Positions 57,601-64,000 of a stretch of DNA of 64,000 nucleotides are shown here, piece after piece. The notes under the pieces are model-generated. The model searched no databases. It was given only the letters and a program-made list of their open reading frames with translations, and was not told the origin of the DNA. Numbering within the stretch: position 1 is the first letter of the stretch; every line of letters begins with the position of its first letter. Position numbers and translations under genes: made by a program. Source of the stretch: Tubiluchus corallicola (lineage: Eukaryota; Priapulida; Priapulimorpha; Priapulimorphida; Tubiluchidae); assembly GCA_030141605.1 (NCBI GenBank), contig JAQGDQ010000185.1, forward strand, positions 351,001 through 415,000, written 5' to 3'.

Positions 57601-60600
57601 AGTTGTTGATACATTCTGGCAAACTGAAACAGTAAGCTGAAAAAATAAGAAAGGCCCAATTGTTTTCATGACACGCCCTAAACAAAACTGGTTGACTATA
57701 TCGCACAGGTTTTTGGATTTTAACTCAAATTTTTGATATCAAATCTGAATAATTAATTTTTTTCTCTTAACAAATGAAATATTGGTTTATATTTATTAAC
57801 ATCCCTTGAACACAGGGCTAGCTCTACCACTAGGCAAACTAGGCAGTTGCCCAGGGCGCGAAATTCTGGAAGTAATGCTTTAATTATTAAGTTTAGCATA
57901 AGTAAAAATCTGCTGTGTAAGTGCTTAAGTACACAACACTTTAATTAAGAGAAACGAACTGCTTTCGTTATTTTCCTATCAAAATATGTGCTTGGTCAAC
58001 TTTAACACGGAGATCTCTTACCTCAGTAAAACACTGCATTTGTGCGATACCCGACTTCCCAAGATTATGTCGTTTCATGTGGACATTACTGTGGCGATAT
58101 CCCGCTTTTCACCTTTAGTTTACATTGTGTGCAGAGAGCAGTAGAAAAAGTAACAATGCGTTTATCTAATTATGTAGTTCCATAAAAATTGAAGCCTCCG
58201 GGTGCATAATATAGGCAACAAAAGGTAAAAGAACAAACACTGAGCAGTAAAAAGATTCACTAATAAAGTATTTGCAACCAAACCAAGTGTGAAGATGGTG
58301 AAGCAAGCGAAATGGATATATGTGAGGTAGATGAATTAGTGTTTCAGAAATTTTCTGGTGAGAAGATTGAGTGAAAATCTGGCTAACAACGTGCATATGA
58401 TGATGATGAGTGTGCAGTAAGAATTGTAGAAATATTAATTGCTTCTAAAGACCTAGGACAATGTGATAAAAAATGCAATTTCAAAGGAAACAAACACAAG
58501 CTGTATATAAGTAGTTGTATAACTACAGTTAATTATCACACTATAATTCATATATTTCGGAATCATTGGGAAGGGCCAACTGTGAGGAAGAGCTGCTAAA
58601 AATACATTTGCCTTGGACGTCAAACTAACTAGAGCCGGCCCTGCTTGAACAAGGCACTAACAGATTCTAACAGCATCACGGCTTATGATTTTCAAATCTC
58701 ACATTCTAGACACATGCAATGTATGTGCATATATACCCTCTGTCTGTTATCACCAACAGATATTTTTAGAATTTAATAGATATGAGAGGTTCTGGAATAC
58801 TGATAAAAAGTCAACCCTTCAAATCTAATCCACTAGGTTAGAGCAATAATCTTCAATCTTAATGTTGAGCTTGTGTGAATTTTTATTAAACTCGCAAAGC
58901 TTCCTTAAGAGTTATTCACAATACTGAAATGTAGATGCACTTGGTAATTAAGGAATGTAGAAAATCTTCCTACTTTATCTTTTCTGTTCTGTAGGTATTG
59001 TTTCTGCTTTATCTTATCTATCTCTCAATAATTTTAGGGTGGTCATGTAATGACACCACTTCCTGGAGCAACACCAACAAAACCTGGATCTGCGGTAAGA
59101 GTCTGGCGTGATGACACCAAAAATACAAAAATTCTTAGTGATAGTCAATGGGTTAGTTGCTAAGTTGACAAAAAACAACTTTGCACAAATGCAAAAAAAA
59201 TCAATAATTGACTACCAAGACAGACCTTATAAATCTACTTGTGTTAGAAGTAAATTATGTCAATTTAAAAAAATAATCAGTTTTTGTCACCTTGGCGGTA
59301 ACCTGAAAATACTTACATACAGTATACCTTGTCAGTAATTTTGATAATTAGCCTGTTTAAATCGTGTTTAACATTCGAGAAAAAACTTGTATTTAATTTT
59401 TTTAATTCATGAATGACATGCAGATAATGACAATATGACATACACCATAAGTTTTTTCAAAGTAAACAGACTCCTGCATAAAAATTTATGGAGCAACGAA
59501 TTTTTTAGATAAATTCCTATAGATGTCAGCACATTACATTAAACTGCTTATTGGATAAATTTACACATCTTTCTGATCGTGATTTTTGCTACATGTTATG
59601 ACTTGCTGAAATGCTTGAAATGTCTTTACTATAGATGAATAAAAAATCAATGTACCACACTTTTTATTTAAGTAGCTAAAGATTTGCAATACAAATCCCC
59701 AACTTCACCCTTTTAATTGCAAGTTATGTATTTTACGGCTTGTACTTTTGAAAATATGGGATGTCATTAAAAAATTCGTACTAAATTTGTTGTTTCTAGA
59801 CATTTCCATTCTTCGGAGTTGTTCCTTTAATTTTATCGGAAGACGGCAAGGAAGTTGCAGGAGATGGTGAAGGCTACTTGGTAATGAAATAAATTACTTC
59901 CTAATTTCCAAGACCAACTTGTAATAATTTCATGGTTGTGTTGTAATTTATTTTATGAAACAAGCTTTTAACGAAATTGTGTATAATACCTTGAAACCCA
60001 TTTGTCTTTTTATAGGTATTTAAGCAGCCCTGGCCGGGTATCATGCGTACAGTATATGGAAATCACGCTCGCTTTGAGACTACATACTTTAAGAAGTTTC
60101 CTGGGTATTATTGTACTGGTGATGGTATGTGCTATGTGTATAAATTATCTACAATTGAAAAATGTTATTTGTTCAATTTTATTACCTTTGCTTAATAATT
60201 ATGTGTACGATATGTAAAAATTCACTTAAAATGATACTTTGGTCACAGGTGCCAGACGCGACAGCGATGGTTATTTCTGGATCACTGGTCGGATTGACGA
60301 CATGCTCAATGTTTCTGGCCACCTGCTTAGCACTGCCGAGATTGAAAGCGCGATAGTGGAGCACCCTGGTGTATGTGAGGCTGCTGTTGTGGCGCACCCG
60401 CACGAGGTCAAGGGAGAGTGCACGTATTGTTTTGTGACACTCGTTAACGGCTACGAGTTTTCTCCTAATCTTGTCCAAGAACTAAAAAATCTTGGTGAGT
60501 ATAGATGGTGCTGCTGTGGATTTCCCTTTTTTCTCTAGCGCACTCATATGGCTTTTGGCTTCGTCGAGAATTTCGTTTCATGGTTAAAATTAATTAGTCC

Positions 60601-61665
60601 GGGTGATGTCTGAACAGTATCATTGACATCGTTTTTGCCATTGTTAAGCTGGGTAGCCTTTTGCATCACATACGCTGTTACTTTTGACTAATCCTGTACT
60701 TTATGCGAAACGTTAGAATAACTTATGTTCTTTCCACGTACCACATTGCCACATGTTCTGATACCCTTAAAGGAAAGCCCAGACCTTCTGGGAAGTGAGG
60801 CTTATTTCATGGTTTGATGAAAATGTTGGAAGGATTTAGTAATAAAAGTTTGATAAGCGTCTCGTGCAAATTATAAAATCACTTTAAAGTTCCAATATTT
60901 TCACGTTTGAGCACTCCCATTTTGAACGCCCATTCTTCCATCAATAACGTTGTTAATCAACTGAATAAAAGAGACATACTGTTAATGTCTGTCAAAAGTA
61001 TAACTTTTTCAAAAATTAAGACACCTAATTTTGTCACATTTTAGCATGAATATCAGTTAAGTTACAGAAGTATGAATTAGTTTAAGCAGTACGTACTTAA
61101 AGCCACGAAATGTCATGAAGCACCAGCTATGTCATGATTTCAAGTTAATAGCATCTATCACCGCACCTGAGCATTCCTAAAGAGTGTTTGCATAAATTAA
61201 CTTTATGCTTTGTAGACAGTTTTCTGCAAATTTCTTTGTGATATTTTTCTAAGTTTATGTGATAACAGTAAAATGAATCAAACATGCTGAGTTTGTCCTT
61301 TCTTTTGAACATAATCAAGGAAAATATTGTGATAAGAGTGACACATCTAATTTTTTACTTAACCAACTTAAACAAACTTACTTAAGCCACTGATAGCAAC
61401 CAGAAAGCACATTTGACTCTAGTATGAATTTATGATTTACGAATTTTGGTTCATTTCAGTCCGCAAAAAGATCGGGCCGTTCGCTCAACCAGACTACATT
61501 CAGAATGCACCGGGACTGCCAAAAACTCGCTCTGGAAAAATCATGCGACGTGTTTTGCGAAAAATTGCCGTGAACGACCACAATTTAGGTGATGTTACCA
61601 CTTTGGCCGATCCCGCCGTCGTCGAGATGTTGTTCAAACTTCGACCACCAGGGTTGGATGAGTAA
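48661..61665 (+). CDS. ACSS2: ACSS2-type acetyl-CoA synthetase (15 exons)
   Basis: AMP-forming ligase converting acetate, ATP and CoA to acetyl-CoA through acetyl-adenylate; the vertebrate ACSS2 is nucleocytosolic and supplies lipid synthesis and histone acetylation. Exons: 48661-48998, 50330-50421, 50884-50987, 52102-52174, 52623-52698, 52982-53093, 54671-54786, 55380-55572, 56344-56477, 57499-57631, 59038-59094, 59800-59880, 60016-60124, 60249-60494, 61460-61665. Total 2070 nt, or 689 aa (human 701), phases all consistent. Motifs: P-loop [11 protein letters not shown] 302-312; [11 protein letters not shown] 450-460; [12 protein letters not shown] 553-564; PKTRSGK 642-648, where Lys648 is the catalytic lysine acetylated in bacterial Acs. 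The N-terminus is not a mitochondrial presequence, which fits ACSS2 rather than ACSS1. Start at ATG 48661; a second in-frame ATG follows four codons later. Confidence 0.96.
49182..49724. mobile_element. hAT-family non-autonomous element with 8-bp target duplication
   Basis: In ACSS2 intron 1. The termini are CTTGGGTTCCCAACCTT and, inverted at the right, AAGGTTGGGAACCACTG, the CAGTGGTTCCCAACC type common in hAT elements. TTATAGAG is duplicated exactly at 49174-49181 and 49725-49732. The 543-bp interior has no transposase; the open frame at 49237-49545 is not recognisable. Confidence 0.85.
51530..51925 (-). repeat. 5S rRNA-derived SINE-like element, copy 3 (longest)
   Basis: In ACSS2 intron 3, minus strand. 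From 51915 it reads GACCGAAGTTAAGTATGACA, then CTGGTCAGTGACTGAATGGA and TGAACC, tracking the 5S A-box to C-box. A GC-richer body follows to about 51530; its first part (CCGTTCTGAGTGTTTTTA) is shared with copy 1. The far end is approximate. Confidence 0.55.
52548..52600 (+). mobile_element. pogo/Tigger-like terminal fragment
   Basis: In ACSS2 intron 4. GTTATAACACAGGTTTGCTG closely matches GTTATAACGCCAGGTTTGCT of the element at 61878. A related GTTATAATGAAATCCAGG lies 40 bp upstream. Confidence 0.4.
52741..52759. repeat. (TA)n microsatellite
   Basis: Short TA dinucleotide run in ACSS2 intron 5. Confidence 0.9.
52780..52852 (+). mobile_element. LINE ORF2 fragment, short copy
   Basis: One frame reads [20 protein letters not shown] and then a stop. 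It is a close relative of the segment near 54390 and of the S-x-YL…LR-S LINE ORF2 ending. About 70 bp only, in ACSS2 intron 5. Confidence 0.6.
54185..54475 (+). mobile_element. LINE ORF2 C-terminal relic
   Basis: In ACSS2 intron 6. The frame contains [19 protein letters not shown], then [20 protein letters not shown] and, after one in-frame stop, [20 protein letters not shown]. This is the familiar order QxxQN.AAR…LHWLPV..RI.FK…L.FK……YL..L…..RSLRS near the end of CR1/L2/jockey-like reverse transcriptases. The stop and the missing upstream domains show it is dead. Confidence 0.8.
57813..58643 (+). mobile_element. hAT transposon relic (ZMYM1-like group) with 8-bp target duplication
   Basis: In ACSS2 intron 10. 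It begins CAGGGCTAGCTCTA and ends with the inverted TAGAGCCGGCCCTG. CTTGAACA is duplicated exactly at 57805-57812 and 58644-58651. Near 58187 a broken frame reads KLKPPGA[13 protein letters not shown], resembling the KRKPSGA..RK start of ZMYM1/TTF-type hAT transposases. The 831-bp length and stops show a deleted, dead copy. Confidence 0.85.
60769..61310 (+). repeat. Dispersed repeat, copy B (about 540 bp)
   Basis: In ACSS2 intron 14. Same orientation and order as 29269-29835 (copy A). Both are interrupted by small indels. No coding frame. Confidence 0.8.
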
Positions 61666-61877
61666 TTGACAAGAGCACACTCACAAATGGAAATGGTAAC
61701 AATACTTTAATTGGTCAAATCGAAAATGACAGTGTTAGTTAATAGTCCAACTTGCTTGCTATCAGAAATTAAGAATGGGCTTTTTGGTGAGACTGTTTAG
61801 TGTAGACAGTATTTGGTGCCTTTGCATGTGTCCACTATGCTGAAAGTAATAATATATACTTCTTCAAACCCAAATAT

Positions 61878-62558
61878 AGTCCAACCTCATTATACTGCCT
61901 CTCGTTATAACGCCAGGTTTGCTATAATGCCAACTTTTGGTTTGTCCAGATTTTCATAATGCATTCCATATAGAGAACACTACGAACCTTGCCTACCGCC
62001 ATTTGCTAATGCATCTGATTTGTCAAAAGTCTGTTTTACATAATAAATCTACCCCATCATAATGCCAGTTAAGATAAAGGACAGCGAATTGCTGCTGAAA
62101 AGCAGACATTCTATTGCAAAAACAATGATCTCTGAGCAGAAAAACAATTATAGTGTTTAAATTAAGATTTAGGTTTCGCGCCTAAGTGACTGTATGAAAG
62201 TGAATGTTGTTTTGAGCAAGGAGCATACATTTAAACAGTACAAGAGTTGTGTAGCTAAGGTTCAATACTGAACTGACTTGAATTTAAAGGCTGTTAAAGC
62301 TGCTGTTTGTACTGTTTCAATTAGAGGTCACATTTATGAGACGGCCATTTGTAGTCTTAATTGTCCAGTAATGTTGCATTGCAAGCATGGGTGAGCTGCG
62401 AGGCTGCATATTTCTCTTATTAGCAGTTAGCTAATTACCAATATTTTACAAGACTGCTTCTCCACCTTGTGTTACGTAATAAAAGCTTTGAAATATACAG
62501 CTGTAGAAACGCCATATTCATTGGTGTGCCAAACCTGGCGTTATAACAAGATTAGACT
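61878..62558. mobile_element. pogo/Tigger-like DNA element
   Basis: Just downstream of ACSS2. GTTATAACGCCAGGTTTG (61904-61921) has a perfect 18-nt inverted copy at 62530-62547. The outer ends AGTCCAACCTCATTAT and inverted AGTCTAATCTTGTTAT resemble Tc1/mariner pogo termini. No transposase frame was recognised. It contains AATAAA at 62042-62047, a possible ACSS2 polyadenylation signal. Confidence 0.65.
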
Positions 62559-64000
62559 TTCTCGAAACCATTTACAATCTAGAAATCATTTCAGAAAACT
62601 TCCTAAACAACAACATTTAACAGGCAGCTGTACTTTTCAATGTTGTGAATATGTTGCTAATGTACCGTTGGTTGAAAGACCGAAAAAAGGGAAATTTGAA
62701 TATAGAACATATTAACTCACTCATGAGAGCGTGATTCTGAAAGGTATCACCAGTTAATAAGCAAAACTGCTTAAAGTACCTTTGTACCAGGGTACAAAAA
62801 AGAAATTGGTAAGGTGTATGTATAATTTAAAAAAGACTTGTTTATATAATTAGTTTAAAAAAGTAAATATAAATATATTAACTATTCATAAACTTTACCA
62901 CTAACTTGCATTGCTTCTTGTACATTTATTAATGAATTATGTAGTATGGGCTATCAGAACTTACTAATATAGAAACTATGAATAACTAAAAAGCGAAAAA
63001 TATGAGATAGATTAGATAACTAACTCCTATCTCAATCTTATTAGCTGGCATTTAGATATAATTATACTAGCAAATTAATGTATGAAATTATTGGGCAAGA
63101 ACTCTGTTAAATGGCAGACTTTTGTGCGATGTGTTATGTAATGTTAATGTACTATGAAAAGGCACAGAATCTAATTAATTAGTTACCTAGATTAATTAAT
63201 TAGTTAGCTAGTTACTAACCATTTACATCTTGGCAAGAGCTGATAATTGTTGCAAACAGTAAGTTAATAAACCTAGTGGCTTATTGAGAGTAACTAAAAG
63301 CTAATTTTGTTAAAAAAGAGACAAGGAATAATTGTAAGCAAAGTTGGGATTTGAACCAGAGACCTGGTGTGTAAGCCGCACTGCCACCTGAGCGTCTCTG
63401 CTCAAATGAGAGCTGATTTGACTCAACAAAATATTGAAACTGCCTTAACCAAAAAAAAAAAACTAGCCGAAGATATTCAATATTAGCTTTGATTTTGAAT
63501 GTTTTATAAGGTATTATTTTTATTTGATTTTGTAAATTTTAAGTTAAGAATGTGCTCAAGTAAGAGCGAAAGCAGGGTAACTTATCAAAATAGCTCGAAA
63601 TCATAAACTCAAATGATGACGTCTAATATAATTTGTAGTTGTTTTGCTATTTATTTGTTTTTAGTAACATTTTTGGTGATTCCCAACACAGTTTTCATGC
63701 CTCACATTTATTAGGTTCTAATAGTTGACAGTTAATGTTCAGAATGTTCTGAAAATGGATAAGAACCATTATTAAACAGGAAGGGTAATTTGTCAGGATC
63801 TTACATGTTTCATTTTTTGCATAATTGTTAATTAGATTACAGGGGGAAATAAGATTCGTTAGCAATATCCTTTAGGAAAACTAGATATCTGTAATTGTTA
63901 TAAATATGTACTTTGTCTGTTGTAGCCTATATTGTAAGTGTGTTAAATTTCATACAAATCCCAGTTGTACTAATTTTAATCACGTATTAATTTAATTTTT
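62559..64000. other. 3' flank of ACSS2
   Basis: AT-rich, with no gene. TTAATTAATTAG-type palindromic words cluster at 63171-63230, and a tRNA-like sequence lies at 63340-63412. The open frame 62467-62715 overlaps the pogo-like terminus and is not called. Confidence 0.6.
63340..63412 (-). repeat. tRNA-derived sequence (SINE head or tRNA pseudogene)
   Basis: On the minus strand GCTCAGGTGGCAGTG resembles a polymerase III A-box, and GGTTCAAATCC is a perfect B-box. Between them CGGCTTACACACC looks like a Val(TAC)-type anticodon arm. The T-stem and acceptor stem do not pair fully, so a functional tRNA is unlikely. Confidence 0.55.

Noticed and set aside
62467-62715. 82-codon frame after ACSS2
   Set aside because: Overlaps the right terminus of the pogo-like element; no domain.

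Overview
This window is nuclear DNA from an animal: AT-rich, intron-bearing and rich in microsatellites and old transposon copies. Four genes can be assembled exon by exon, each with GT..AG introns and consistent phases, and every product is close in length and sequence to its vertebrate counterpart as I know it. A PHOX2 gene plus this repeat mix suggests a bilaterian, probably a marine invertebrate, perhaps a deuterostome. I cannot name the species from sequence alone.

Layout. 1963-10908 (+): ETHE1, persulfide dioxygenase, 8 coding exons, 256 aa. 16891-36301 (+): PHOX2, paired-class homeobox transcription factor, 4 exons over 19.4 kb, 273 aa, with two introns over 8 kb that hold several candidate regulatory blocks. 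42074-47256 (-): SLC35B1/AXER, the ER membrane ATP/ADP exchanger of the nucleotide-sugar transporter family, 7 exons. 48661-61665 (+): ACSS2-type AMP-forming acetyl-CoA synthetase, 15 exons, 689 aa. SLC35B1 and ACSS2 are divergent and share a 1.4-1.7 kb intergenic region. The three metabolic genes (sulfide oxidation, ER adenylate supply, acetate activation) and the neural transcription factor have no obvious joint pathway. This is ordinary eukaryotic gene neighbourhood, not an operon.

Repeat landscape. By eye I find: five copies of a SINE-like family whose head resembles the internal promoter of 5S rRNA; three hAT-type DNA elements, two with intact 8-bp target-site duplications; a pogo/Tigger-like element with an 18-nt perfect inverted repeat; a 1.83-kb unit in PHOX2 intron 2 bounded by a 27-nt perfect inverted repeat; decayed non-LTR retrotransposon 3' ends, one with a 10-bp target duplication; a pair of about 550-bp unnamed dispersed repeats; a tRNA-derived sequence; a 650-bp block-structured pentanucleotide satellite sitting between diverged direct repeats; and two adjacent minisatellites (26 bp and 16 bp). 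In two places (ETHE1 exon 4, PHOX2 exon 3) local duplications run right up to or across a splice acceptor.

Nothing resembling a bacterial-style system, virus or gene cluster of unknown function is present. The most novel material is the repeat families and the candidate PHOX2 regulatory blocks, all read by eye without database support.
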